This document shows positions 1-11,199 of a stretch of 64,000 bases of DNA, one piece after another. Numbering within the stretch: position 1 is the stretch's first letter; each line of letters begins with the position of its first letter. The stretch comes from Aidingimonas halophila (GTDB taxonomy: Bacteria; Pseudomonadota; Gammaproteobacteria; Pseudomonadales; Halomonadaceae). The notes beneath the pieces are model-generated. The model was not told the DNA's origin. It searched no databases and was given only the letters and a program-made list of their open reading frames with translations. The position numbers and the translations under genes were made by a program. Location: contig NZ_FNNI01000002.1 in NCBI RefSeq assembly GCF_900106955.1, forward strand, positions 372,001-436,000. Reading direction: 5' to 3'.

Positions 1-482
1 TCCAGCGTCACTCCGACGGCGACGGCACCGAGGACTTCACCATCCTGATCTCGTACCGGCGCAAATCCGCGAATGCTGGTTCCCAGGGTTCCTCGCGACC
101 GTGACGCATAGTGCTCCCCCGCCAGCGCAGCCTGTTCATCACCGCCGACAAAGGGTTCACCGATACGATTCGGCTCGGGATGGGTCAAGCGGATGCCCTG
201 ATCATCCATCACCACCATGAAATCGACGCCCAGCTCACGACGCAGACCATCGATCGACGCCTGCAACGACGCCGGCTCGCCGTTACCACGCAGTGCCCGG
301 CGGACACTGCCGCGATCGGCCAGGCTGCGCGCCAGGTCGGTCACGCGCGTCGCCTGATCCTGCTCGGCCGTCTCGTTCAATTGCGCCGTGAACAGCCACA
401 GTGCCATCCCCAGCGACAGGATCACCATCAATGCCGCCAGAAGAGAGATCAGAATGTTCAGTCGTAGTCGCAACGGCGTCAT
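1..482 (-). CDS. CitA/DcuS-type sensor histidine kinase, N-terminal part (cut by window edge)
   Basis: Only the first 160 codons are inside the window; the rest lies before base 1. Reading the complement from an ATG at 482 gives one membrane helix (about residues 10-33) followed by a periplasmic PAS-like sensor domain. Residues about 87-113 read VDFMVVMDDQGIRLTHPEPN then RIGEPF, and residues 130-160 contain GTLGTSIRGFAPVRD; these are the carboxylate-binding signatures of the CitA/DcuS family (Arg98, His101 and Arg138 are likely ligand contacts by analogy). Such kinases sense citrate or C4-dicarboxylates and act with a CitB/DcuR-type regulator. The divergent neighbour is a 2-hydroxycarboxylate transporter, which fits a local sensor-transporter pair. 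An upstream ATG at 490 is followed at once by a stop, so 482 is preferred. The kinase domain is not visible. Confidence 0.85.
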   Translation of the reverse strand, partial: MTPLRLRLNILISLLAALMVILSLGMALWLFTAQLNETAEQDQATRVTDLARSLADRGSVRRALRGNGEPASLQASIDGLRRELGVDFMVVMDDQGIRLTHPEPNRIGEPFVGGDEQAALAGEHYASRSRGTLGTSIRGFAPVRDQDGEVLGAVAVGVTL

Positions 483-618
483 CTCGTCATAGGGGTGTCA
501 CCCATCGAACCGGCGAGGGTAATCAGACCAAGGTGGTATTGGCTACTCCTCGGCCTTCTGACGTCAAACCTCTGCACACTTTCAAAAATGACAAAACGGT
601 TTAGAAACTTTGCCAATC

Positions 619-646
619 TTGGTTACAGCGGCTCAGCGCTTATGCT
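619..646 (+). promoter_or_regulatory. Candidate sigma-70 promoter for the 2HCT transporter
   Basis: TTGGTT (619-624), a 16-base spacer and TATGCT (641-646), about 80 bases before the transporter start. The divergent region 483-724 also has an AT-rich stretch (about 575-615) where a CitB/DcuR-type response regulator could bind. The assignment rests on consensus resemblance only. Confidence 0.35.
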
Positions 647-724
647 CGCCGGCACGCGTTCATTCTCACACCGACCAACGGACCCACCGCTGACCATCGG
701 TAGCGGAAGTCTGGAGGAATTGTC

Positions 725-2026
725 ATGAATCATACCCTGAACCCATCTGCCGATCGGACTGGTGTCAGCCCGACCTGGCCTCGTATTGCCGGCATGCCGC
801 TACCGGCCTTTGCCTTGATGGTCGTTATCCTGTTGATGGCCATTTACACCGACACCCTGCCAGCAGGCATGATTGGTGGACTGCTGGTCATGATGATACT
901 CGGTGAAGCGCTGGGCTTCATCGGTGACCGACTGCCGATCGTTCGCACCTATCTGGGCGGTGGTGCCATTCTTGCCATTTTCGGCGCGGCGACGCTGATG
1001 TATTTCCCGGTCATGCCGGGGAGTGTCGAGACCACCATCACCGACTTCATGAAGGATGGCGGCTTTCTCAATTTCTATATTGCCGCTCTTATCACCGGCA
1101 GTATTCTGGGCATGGACCCCAAGGCGCTGGTACAGATCGGAACCCGCTATTTCGTGCCGATCCTCGGTGCTGTTGCCGGTGCCGTCGTGCTGGCTGCCCT
1201 GGTCGGGCTGCTGGTCGGTTTCAGTATCAGCGATGCGGTGCTGGTGATCACGCTGCCGATCCTGGGGGGAGGCATGGGCGCCGGCGCTGTCCCAATGAGC
1301 CAGGTCTATGAACAGTTGCTGGGTCAGTCGGCCGGTTACTACATTTCACTGCTGGTGCCCGCCCTGGCGCTGGGTAACGTCTTCGCCATCGTTGTTGCCA
1401 GCCTGCTGTCCAAGCTCGGCGAACGTTATCCCCATCTGACCGGGAATGGCCAGATCATGGCCGGGGTCGAGCTCGAGGAGAACCAGTCCCGGCTGGATAT
1501 CGGCGCCATGGGGATCGGCGTGATGATGGCATTGAGCTTCTATGTCAGTGGACAACTGCTGGGTCAGCTCGTGCCGCTGCACCCATACGCCCTGATGATC
1601 ATCCTGGTTGCCGTGTTCAAGATCAGCGGTCTGGTCCCCGACACCTTGTCGGATGCCGCCAGCCAGTGGTATGGCTTCGTCGCCCGTAACTGGACATTTG
1701 CCCTGCTGTTCGGCATCGGCGTCGCCTATACGGACCTGGGAACGGTCCTCGAGGCGCTCACGCCCACCTATGTGATGATCGTCTTCGCGGTCGTGGCCGG
1801 TGCCACCCTCGGCGCTGGCCTGCTGGGGAAAGTGGTCGGTTTCTATCCGATCGAATCGGCCATCACTGCAGGGCTCTGCATGGCCAACATGGGAGGTACC
1901 GGTGATGTAGCCGTGCTCTCCGCAGCGCGCCGCATGCAGCTGATGCCGTTCGCACAGATCTCTTCCCGCCTGGGGGGTGCCCTGATCCTTCTAATGGCAG
2001 GAACGGGTATTCCACTACTTCTCTAA
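725..2026 (+). CDS. 2-hydroxycarboxylate (citrate/malate) transporter, 2HCT family
   Basis: A 433-residue, very hydrophobic inner-membrane protein with about 11 predicted helices. It carries both family signatures: GGGMGAGAVPMSQ around residues 181-193, and near the C-terminus MANMGGTGDVAVLSAARR followed by MQLMPFAQISSRLGGA. These mark the 2HCT family (CitS, CimH, MaeN), which take up citrate or malate with Na+ or H+. The ATG at 725 follows a GGAGG-type site (TGGAGGAATTGTC). The divergent CitA/DcuS-like kinase suggests induction by the transported acid. The exact substrate and coupling ion cannot be read from the sequence; Na+ is likely given the family and apparent habitat. Confidence 0.88.
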   Translation: MNHTLNPSADRTGVSPTWPRIAGMPLPAFALMVVILLMAIYTDTLPAGMIGGLLVMMILGEALGFIGDRLPIVRTYLGGGAILAIFGAATLMYFPVMPGSVETTITDFMKDGGFLNFYIAALITGSILGMDPKALVQIGTRYFVPILGAVAGAVVLAALVGLLVGFSISDAVLVITLPILGGGMGAGAVPMSQVYEQLLGQSAGYYISLLVPALALGNVFAIVVASLLSKLGERYPHLTGNGQIMAGVELEENQSRLDIGAMGIGVMMALSFYVSGQLLGQLVPLHPYALMIILVAVFKISGLVPDTLSDAASQWYGFVARNWTFALLFGIGVAYTDLGTVLEALTPTYVMIVFAVVAGATLGAGLLGKVVGFYPIESAITAGLCMANMGGTGDVAVLSAARRMQLMPFAQISSRLGGALILLMAGTGIPLLL

Positions 2027-2047
2027 CCGGCCACACCACCGAGATGT

Positions 2048-2074
2048 CCCGAGCGGGCAGCACGCCCGCTCGGG
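2048..2074. terminator. Stem-loop between convergent genes (putative bidirectional terminator)
   Basis: An 11-bp perfect GC stem, CCCGAGCGGGC / GCCCGCTCGGG, with loop AGCAC. It lies between the convergent 2HCT gene and the ligA-yheU operon. No clear T-run follows on either strand, so it may terminate weakly or depend on Rho. Confidence 0.5.
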
Positions 2075-2102
2075 GGCACTATCACTGGCCTGGCCGGAGC
2101 CA

Positions 2103-4417
<2,315 letters not shown>

Positions 4418-4467
4418 TCAGAGGAGTATGACGTCGGTCAACGATTTTTGATATTTGCCTGCAAGAA

Positions 4468-4498
4468 AACAACCCCGTGAGCAATTCACGGGGTTGTT
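4468..4498 (-). terminator. Rho-independent terminator after zipA
   Basis: A 13-bp perfect stem (AACAACCCCGTGA / TCACGGGGTTGTT) with a 5-base loop, followed on the minus strand by a T-rich tract (GTTTTCTT). It lies between the zipA stop and the ligA start. Confidence 0.8.
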
Positions 4499-4527
4499 AT
4501 CGTCATCGATGCGTGCAGGCAACGACA

Positions 4528-6237
4528 CTATGTCGCCTGGTAACGGTGCAGCCGGTATCGCCGCTCGAATTCCTGGACTCGTTGGCGGGCGAACTCAACG
4601 GTCTGGGCGGTCATGACGCTGTGGTTTTCATCCTTGAGCTCCCCGCCCAGATGGCGCACGACCACCATGGCCGTCTCCACCATCGCTTCGAACGATGATA
4701 GCGTGTCGCTAGCGCACGGGAGTGGCATCAACAATGTCACCCCAGGCGTGCGGAAATCATCCATCGATTGGAGAGGGAAAGTGCCCGGTTTCACCACATT
4801 GACCATCGAGAACTGCAGTTCGCTGTTGGGGTCCTCGGTCTCGAACCGGTGAAAGACACCCATATCACTGCTGTAGCGCAAGCCACATGCCAGCATCAGA
4901 TCCAGCAGCGCTGCCCCGGAAAACCCCTCTTCTTCATGGGACATGACACTGATGACGATGACTTCCTCGGCATTGACCAGTGTTTCACGGGCATGGTCGG
5001 CTTTCACATCATTGCGCAGCACCCGTTCGAAGGAGGGATGCGTTGCAACACGCGATGATCCTTCACCAACATGCTCATCGTCACCGCGTGCCATGGCTGG
5101 CTCGTCGTCCCGACCGCCATCATCGCGGGACGCCATGCGGGCTTCCTCATCTGCACGGGGGCGACGCGGCACAAAGAGCGGGTCGTCATAATCCTGTGCC
5201 TCTATGGACTCACGTTCATGGCGCTCTCGTTCCGCAGCCAGACGTGCTTCCTTCTCGCGCGTTTCCTGTTCGGCCTGGGCCTGCTGCCGTCGGCTGTTCT
5301 TGCGTGCCTGCTCCTCAGCCTTGACCTGAGCCTTCTCAAGTTTCTGTTTCTTTCGCTGCTCCTTGCGTTCCGACAATCCCTTCTGGAGGGAGGCGCCGAA
5401 ACGCTGCATGGAGGAGCCGACCTTGAGCGATTTCGATTTCAGGGAATCCGCCATCCCCTCCACGTCGACAAGCCGATACCGCTCGGCATCATGGTACTCA
5501 TCATGATCCCCGGGGTCTGCCGCGAGTGGCATATCGGCATTCTCCGGTGGCTTGGATTCGTCGGACGAGACAGACGTCAGGGTAGGTTCACGACGCTCAT
5601 CATCCGTGGGCTCAGCACTCCGGGCATGTTCCGGCTGGGCCTGATCCCGATAATGCGGTGTCTCGACTCGAGACTCACCGTCGGCGCCTATGCCTTCCTC
5701 TTTAGCCAAGGCATCTTTCGCCACGGGGTCATCATGCGTCGCTTTCGTGGCAGCCTCGGCTCGGGAATCGCTCTGCGACACGTTATCGTCGGCACGTTCA
5801 ACGTGCTCCGAACCCGGCGCTCGGTTCGCCGACTCAGGCTGACTTGCCGATTGCGTGTCGCGCACGGCATCGGCAGACGGCCTTCGTGTCTGGCTGAAGG
5901 GCGCCTCGGATGATTCACTATACTGCTGCCGCCATTCCGATAGCACCCGGGAGGGACCCGGGTGATCCTGACGTTTTATCTTGGGTTTGGGCTTGACGTC
6001 ATACTCTGCCGGTTTGACGACCCTCGCCCCACCATTAGGCAGCTCCCAATTGACTTCCGCTTCGCGGGCCGCCTGTTCGGGATCCACCGGTTCCTCCCCG
6101 TCCGGGTCGGCCGACGCTTTGTCGACACGGTCCAAGCGGGGTACTTTACGCTGGCGCTGAAGGCGACGTACACCATCAATAACGATGATCGTCACCAGCG
6201 CCAGCCCCAGGATGATAAGCCACTCTCGTAGTTCCAT
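4528..6237 (-). CDS. zipA: Cell division protein ZipA
   Basis: A 569-residue inner-membrane protein that tethers FtsZ to the membrane at the Z ring. The N-terminus MELREWLIILGLALVTIIV is the typical ZipA anchor helix, followed by basic residues and a long charged linker (about residues 30-425, rich in D, E, R, Q, S and A). The C-terminal FtsZ-binding domain starts near VIVISVMSHEEEGFSGAALL and ends in FERRYRLHRYQAT. The start at 6237 is chosen because the anchor helix begins there; the reading frame stays open a further 99 codons upstream with no family match. The protein is much longer than E. coli ZipA (328 residues), almost entirely in the linker. It lies downstream of smc. Confidence 0.92.
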   Translation of the reverse strand: MELREWLIILGLALVTIIVIDGVRRLQRQRKVPRLDRVDKASADPDGEEPVDPEQAAREAEVNWELPNGGARVVKPAEYDVKPKPKIKRQDHPGPSRVLSEWRQQYSESSEAPFSQTRRPSADAVRDTQSASQPESANRAPGSEHVERADDNVSQSDSRAEAATKATHDDPVAKDALAKEEGIGADGESRVETPHYRDQAQPEHARSAEPTDDERREPTLTSVSSDESKPPENADMPLAADPGDHDEYHDAERYRLVDVEGMADSLKSKSLKVGSSMQRFGASLQKGLSERKEQRKKQKLEKAQVKAEEQARKNSRRQQAQAEQETREKEARLAAERERHERESIEAQDYDDPLFVPRRPRADEEARMASRDDGGRDDEPAMARGDDEHVGEGSSRVATHPSFERVLRNDVKADHARETLVNAEEVIVISVMSHEEEGFSGAALLDLMLACGLRYSSDMGVFHRFETEDPNSELQFSMVNVVKPGTFPLQSMDDFRTPGVTLLMPLPCASDTLSSFEAMVETAMVVVRHLGGELKDENHSVMTAQTVEFARQRVQEFERRYRLHRYQAT

Positions 6238-6302
6238 GGGTCGTCTTGCCTGTTTGCTAAGGCGCCATGCCTGTACATTGTTCGTCAACAGCATAGCGCG
6301 AA

Positions 6303-6336
6303 TTCCAAAAAAAGGGCCACTTTTTTTGAATGTCAA
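6303..6336 (-). promoter_or_regulatory. AT-rich stem-loop beside a consensus -35 element, upstream of zipA
   Basis: On the minus strand TTGACA (complement of 6331-6336) is followed by a stem of seven A and seven T with loop TGGCC (6303-6330, one bulged C). A -10 at 17-18 bases would fall in the T-run and matches poorly; a better -10 (TATGCT) lies further downstream. It may be a zipA promoter, a weak smc terminator (the stem ends in a T-run) or both. Confidence 0.3.
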
Positions 6337-6454
6337 GTTCCATGATTTTCTAGTGGGGAACTTTTTGCGCCCAGAGCAATCGCCCTTCGGTAGTCCCTGA
6401 ACTTCATCGGTCGTCTTTCCTTGTAAACCGGTTAGGTGGGTTAATGCAAGCCTT

Positions 6455-9400
6455 TCATGCCTCGGCAAACTCTGCGGCTTCTTCAATACCGACCGAGACC
6501 ATCCGAGATACTCCGGGTTCCTGCATGGTAACACCCATCAATCGTTCCGCGGATTCCATCGCTATCTTATTGTGGGTGATATATATGAACTGAACCGACT
6601 CGGACATCTCTTTAACCAGGTTGGCATAGCGTCCCACATTGACATCATCCAACGGCGCATCGACTTCATCGAGTAAACAAAACGGCGCCGGGTTGAGGTG
6701 AAAGATAGCAAAAACTAACGACAATGCCGTCAGTGCCTTTTCTCCCCCCGACAACAAGTGAATGGATGTATTCTTCTTGCCGGGAGGGCGTGCCATAATT
6801 GCGACACCCGTCTCCAGCAAATCATCGTCGGTCAGCGTCAACCATGCGGTTCCACCACCGAAGACCTTGGGAAAAAGTTCGCCCAGTCCGGTATTGACTC
6901 TGTCAAAGGTCTGCTTGAAACGGGTCCGGGTTTCCTGATCAATCTTGCGGATAGCCCGCTCCAATGTCTCCAGCGCTTCACTCAATTCAGCATGCTGTGC
7001 TTCCAGATAATCACGCCGTTCAGCCTGCTGATCGTATTCTTCGATAGCCGCCAGGTTGATGGCGCCGAGCCGACGAATCCTGTCACTGACGTCGTCAAGT
7101 CGACTCTGCCAGGCCGACTCGGTGGCCTCAGCCGCCATTTTACGGGCCAGTTCCTCGGCATCATGGCCCAACTCAGCGAGATGCTCATCCTGAGTATCGG
7201 CCTTCAGTGCCAGCGCCTGAACCTGCAACCGGGATTCCTGAAGCCGCTCCCGCAATCGTTCCAATTCCTGCTCGTGGCGATGACGCGACTGTTCATCCTC
7301 ACGCAATTGTTCCGCCAGCGCTGCAATCCGATCACGACAGTCGTTCAACGCCCGTTCATTCTGCTCACGCTGCTCCAGTAGTTCTTCGAGCCGCTCTCGG
7401 TTATCTTCTCCCGGCTCGTTGAGCTGCTCGCGTTGCGCTTGCAATGCTTCATGCTTCTCTTCCAGCCGGGCACGTGACTGCTCGGCACGCTGCATCTGCT
7501 GGACCAGCCCCGAACGCTCGGTGGTCAGGCGCTGGTGGTCGAGTGCCAGCTGCTGGGAACGCTCCGACAACGTCCGGTGACGGTCACGCAGAGCATCAAG
7601 ATGTTCCTGGGCGCCACGGCGCTCCTCGTCCGTAACCTGGCGTTGATGCGTGGTGTCATCAAGAGAGGCCATTACCGATTGCCATTGGTTGCGAGCCTCT
7701 TCGAGTTCGGCACGGCGACTTTCACGCTGTTCGGCCAGTCGCTCGAACTCGTCATCGAGCTCCCTGGCGCGTGAAGCAAGGTGGTCGAGCCGCGTCGCCA
7801 GATTACCTTCACGCAGCTGGAGTTGCTGGCGTTGCTGGTCATGTTCGAGCGACGCCTGATGGCACTGCTCCAACGCCATTTCACACTCCCGGAGTTGCTC
7901 TCGGGCCGCTTCGAGGTGGTGATCCTGCTCCTGCAGTCGAGCATCGAGCGTAGCCAGCTCCTCGGCCACCTCGTCACGGCGACGACGACTTGCCAATAGA
8001 CTGTCCTTGGTTTCCGTCGAACAGCGCCGGCGGACCCAGTCACGTCCCAGCCAGAGACCGTCGGCCGTGATGACGCTTTCACCAGGATTCAGCACAGCAC
8101 GCTGCTGCCATGCGTCGTCATGCGTTGCGACACAGCGGATGCCGAGCAGCAGGCTGCACGCGGCATCATTCCCACGAACGTGAGCAGCCAGGTGATCGGC
8201 CGGCGAAGAGGTCTCTCCGACATTTTCCGCCAGCAAGGGAAGCTCGCCACTATCGAGCGCTTCCAATGTATCCCGCCAGCGATCCTCGGAAACCACACGC
8301 GCGCCGATCCAGGGAGATAGCACCCAGGAGACGGCATCCTCCCACTCGGGGTCGACATCCAGACACTCCCCGAGGCGCGGTGTGGTATCGAGCCCCCGGT
8401 TGGCCAGCAACGTCTCCAGCGCCGAGTCATTGTCGGCCAGCCCCGCTTCGATCAACGCTTCCAGTGACGCCAATTCCCCTTGCAGGCGGCTACGAACCTG
8501 ACGCTGCGATTCGCGAGATTGCTCGGCATCGGTGATCCGCTCCTGCAAGGTCGTGCGCTGCTGTTGCAGTTCGCGCCGCCGCTGCTCGACGCTCTCACAG
8601 GCCACCTCGGCCTCGCTCAACTGACCGGCGAGCTCTTCACGCTGAGCCCGTAGCGTCTCGACATCGGGCAAGTCACCATACTGCTGCCGACGGCGTTGTT
8701 CTTCGGCAGTGAGTTCCTCCAGTGCCTGCTCCAGGTGACGCACCCGATCCTGGGCCCGTTCGGCCTCGTGACCGGCCTGACGATGCGACTCATTGAGGGC
8801 TTCCCAGCGCTCGACCACGTCGACATGACGTGTCTCGGCCGCTTCGAGTTCGCTCTCGAGTTGTGCCAGGGCTTCGGCGGCCGCTTCCTGATCGGGGGCC
8901 AACTCGGCCAGGCGTTCATCCACCTCGGCCAGACGTTCGGCATCCGCCGCGCTCAGCTCATCGAGCTCCGCCAATTCCCGCTGGGCCGATTCCAGGTCAC
9001 TGGCGAGTTGCGACTCACGTGTACGGGCATGCGCCAGCTCCTGCTCGATCCGGGTAATTGCCGTCGTGGTTTCGTAGAAGCGGGCTTGGTGTCCTTCGAG
9101 TTCCTCCGCGAGTTTGTCATGCTCGCTTCGTGCCTGTTCGAGACGTGTCTCGCACTGTCGCTGACCAAGCAGTTCTCGTTCGATCGCTGTTTCCTGCTCT
9201 CTGATACGTTGTTCCTGCTCCTGCTGTTCGGTGCGAAGACCTCGTGCGCGCAGCAAGGCGAGTTCGCCTTTCAGCCGGTGCTGCTGCTGTTGCAGTGTCT
9301 GGTAGCGCCTGGCAGCCTCGGCTTGGCGTTCGAGTCGCTCGAGTTGCTTGTCGAGTTCCTCGCGGATGTCATCGAGACGTTCCAGGTTCTCCTGGGTGCG

Positions 9401-9955
9401 TCGCATGCGATTCTCGGTTTCGCGACGACGCTCCTTGTACCTGGAGATTCCCGCCGCCTCTTCGAGCGTCGCGCGCAGCTCTTCGGGGCGCGCCTCGATC
9501 AGCCGGGAAATCATCCCCTGGCCGATAATGGAGTAGGAGCGGGGCCCAAGGCCGGTCCCCAGAAACAGGTCCGCGATATCGCGACGGCGACATTTCTGGC
9601 CATTGAAAAAGTAGGTCGACTGGCTATCACGAGTGACCTGTCGCTTGACGGCGATCTCGGCATACTGAGCATAGGGACCGCCCATGCTGCCATCGCGATT
9701 GTCGAAGTGAAGTTCGATAGAGGCTTGGCCGACCGGCTTGCGCGCCGTCGATCCATTGAAGATGACATCGGTCATGGCCTCGCCGCGCAATGTCTTCGCC
9801 GAGGACTCGCCCATCACCCAACGCACCGCATCGATGATATTGGATTTGCCGCAACCGTTAGGACCGACGATGGCGGTCATGTTGCCATCGAAAGGGACCG
9901 TCACCGGATCGACGAACGACTTGAAGCCTACAAGCTTGATGGATTTCAGACGCAT
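6455..9955 (-). CDS. smc: Chromosome segregation ATPase SMC
   Basis: 1166 residues. The N-terminal head has Walker A GPNGCGKSNIIDAVRW (about residues 32-47). It is followed by two long coiled coils flanking a hinge (roughly residues 510-660). The C-terminal head has the ABC signature LLSGGEKALTALSLVF and Walker B PFCLLDEVDAPLDD. SMC dimers organise and separate sister chromosomes with ScpAB (not in this window). The ATG overlaps the ccmI stop by one base (TAATG), so it can be co-translated from the ccm transcript. zipA follows after 217 bases. Confidence 0.97.
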   Translation of the reverse strand: MRLKSIKLVGFKSFVDPVTVPFDGNMTAIVGPNGCGKSNIIDAVRWVMGESSAKTLRGEAMTDVIFNGSTARKPVGQASIELHFDNRDGSMGGPYAQYAEIAVKRQVTRDSQSTYFFNGQKCRRRDIADLFLGTGLGPRSYSIIGQGMISRLIEARPEELRATLEEAAGISRYKERRRETENRMRRTQENLERLDDIREELDKQLERLERQAEAARRYQTLQQQQHRLKGELALLRARGLRTEQQEQEQRIREQETAIERELLGQRQCETRLEQARSEHDKLAEELEGHQARFYETTTAITRIEQELAHARTRESQLASDLESAQRELAELDELSAADAERLAEVDERLAELAPDQEAAAEALAQLESELEAAETRHVDVVERWEALNESHRQAGHEAERAQDRVRHLEQALEELTAEEQRRRQQYGDLPDVETLRAQREELAGQLSEAEVACESVEQRRRELQQQRTTLQERITDAEQSRESQRQVRSRLQGELASLEALIEAGLADNDSALETLLANRGLDTTPRLGECLDVDPEWEDAVSWVLSPWIGARVVSEDRWRDTLEALDSGELPLLAENVGETSSPADHLAAHVRGNDAACSLLLGIRCVATHDDAWQQRAVLNPGESVITADGLWLGRDWVRRRCSTETKDSLLASRRRRDEVAEELATLDARLQEQDHHLEAAREQLRECEMALEQCHQASLEHDQQRQQLQLREGNLATRLDHLASRARELDDEFERLAEQRESRRAELEEARNQWQSVMASLDDTTHQRQVTDEERRGAQEHLDALRDRHRTLSERSQQLALDHQRLTTERSGLVQQMQRAEQSRARLEEKHEALQAQREQLNEPGEDNRERLEELLEQREQNERALNDCRDRIAALAEQLREDEQSRHRHEQELERLRERLQESRLQVQALALKADTQDEHLAELGHDAEELARKMAAEATESAWQSRLDDVSDRIRRLGAINLAAIEEYDQQAERRDYLEAQHAELSEALETLERAIRKIDQETRTRFKQTFDRVNTGLGELFPKVFGGGTAWLTLTDDDLLETGVAIMARPPGKKNTSIHLLSGGEKALTALSLVFAIFHLNPAPFCLLDEVDAPLDDVNVGRYANLVKEMSESVQFIYITHNKIAMESAERLMGVTMQEPGVSRMVSVGIEEAAEFAEA

Positions 9956-11199
9956 TACTCGAATACCCGATCGATGACCACCTCAACGGGTTCATCATCG
10001 CCACTGCCAACCGGAACGGCATCGTGTTCGCCGAACAGGTCGCCCGCCTGAGGCGTGGCGTCACCGCTTGCAGAAACACGCACCATCAAGCGGACCTCCT
10101 CGGCATCGGACAGTCGGGCCTGTTCGCTCATGGCACTGGCGTCATCGAGCGTCACCGTCAGCGGCAGCTCATCGGCTCGGGCACGCATGACCGCCAGAGG
10201 GGTCCCCTCACCTTCAGGGTCACGGGCCATCACGAAAACGGTATCGTCATCGTCGACCTGATCAGCCAATGACTCATCGAGCGTTGCCCGAACCCGAACC
10301 GCCGCCCCCTCGGCCATTTCCGCCTCGATGTCACTGGCGGAGACGCCAAGACGACGCTGGGCTTCGGTAATACCTTCCCGAAGCGAGGCAGCGGCCTCGG
10401 GATTGTCATAGCCGGCAATCGCTCGACGCCAATGTTCGATGGCGTCCTCGTAGCGTCCTTCATCGAAGGCCTGGATACCCAGCATGCCGAGCACCGTGGG
10501 TTCGCGGGGATCCTCTTCCAGCACTTCGTCCACCAGTGCTCGGGTTTCCTCGGTCATGGTGCGGTCAGCCGCGAAATACTGGATCTGGGCGAGTTGGGCC
10601 AGTAGTGACGGGTGCCGACCTTCCAGTTCGATCAACCGTTGCAGGGCCTGAATCGCTTCCGATGCCTGGCCCGTTTCACGGTAAAGCGGGAACAGTGACG
10701 ACCAGACATTGGGATTATCGGGCTGCGACGCCGCTTCCTCTTCCAGCGCCGAGATCATCGTGGCGGTCGAGGCATCGGGGGCATCGCGGACCTGTTGTTG
10801 GGTCGCATACAGCGACAGGTCCCCTTCACTGCCCTGCTGGTGATACCACGCGGCACTCACGATCACCATGGCAAGCATGGCGATCGGTACGATGACTCGA
10901 CCCGAGGTGGCAATCTTCAAGGGGCGCCGGGCGATATCCTGCGTATCGTCCAGCAAGTTACGCTCGAGTTCGAGGCGATCCTCCTCGAAACGCGCCGCAT
11001 CGATGTCACCACGATCGCGGGCGGCCTCCAGCGAGGCAAGTCGGCGACGATAGATGGCCACGTTCTGTCGGGCCGTCATATCGTCGGCTTCATAGGTCGC
11101 CTGGGTATCGCGCAGCCTGCCTGCCAACCGTAACGGTCGAACCATCAGCCACAGCGCCGGCAACAACAATAGCGCGAAAGCAAGCCAGAGTGTCGTCAT
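9955..11199 (-). CDS. ccmI: Cytochrome c maturation protein CcmI
   Basis: 414 residues. Two membrane helices (about 3-20 and 101-118) enclose a basic and acidic coiled segment, followed by a periplasmic TPR region (about 150-290, with SSLFPLYRETGQASEAIQAL and LGMLGIQAFDEGRYEDAI) and a C-terminal domain. CcmI delivers apocytochrome c to the CcmF/CcmH heme ligation complex. It overlaps ccmH by 4 bases and smc by 1 base, so it is last in the ccm operon proper. Confidence 0.92.
   Translation of the reverse strand: MTTLWLAFALLLLPALWLMVRPLRLAGRLRDTQATYEADDMTARQNVAIYRRRLASLEAARDRGDIDAARFEEDRLELERNLLDDTQDIARRPLKIATSGRVIVPIAMLAMVIVSAAWYHQQGSEGDLSLYATQQQVRDAPDASTATMISALEEEAASQPDNPNVWSSLFPLYRETGQASEAIQALQRLIELEGRHPSLLAQLAQIQYFAADRTMTEETRALVDEVLEEDPREPTVLGMLGIQAFDEGRYEDAIEHWRRAIAGYDNPEAAASLREGITEAQRRLGVSASDIEAEMAEGAAVRVRATLDESLADQVDDDDTVFVMARDPEGEGTPLAVMRARADELPLTVTLDDASAMSEQARLSDAEEVRLMVRVSASGDATPQAGDLFGEHDAVPVGSGDDEPVEVVIDRVFE

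Noticed and set aside
5071-5913. A hydrophobic plus-strand frame opposite the zipA linker that looks like a membrane protein
   Set aside because: Its Leu/Phe-rich sequence is the complement of Glu/Lys/Gln codons in the ZipA charged linker; no family signature.
6238-6534. N-terminal extension of zipA by 99 codons
   Set aside because: ZipA proteins start with the membrane anchor MELREW...; the extension is unrelated and crosses a probable promoter.
8696-10051. A 451-codon open frame on the plus strand opposite smc
   Set aside because: It is the mirror of smc codons in GC-rich DNA; the translated protein has no family features, while smc on the other strand has all of its motifs.
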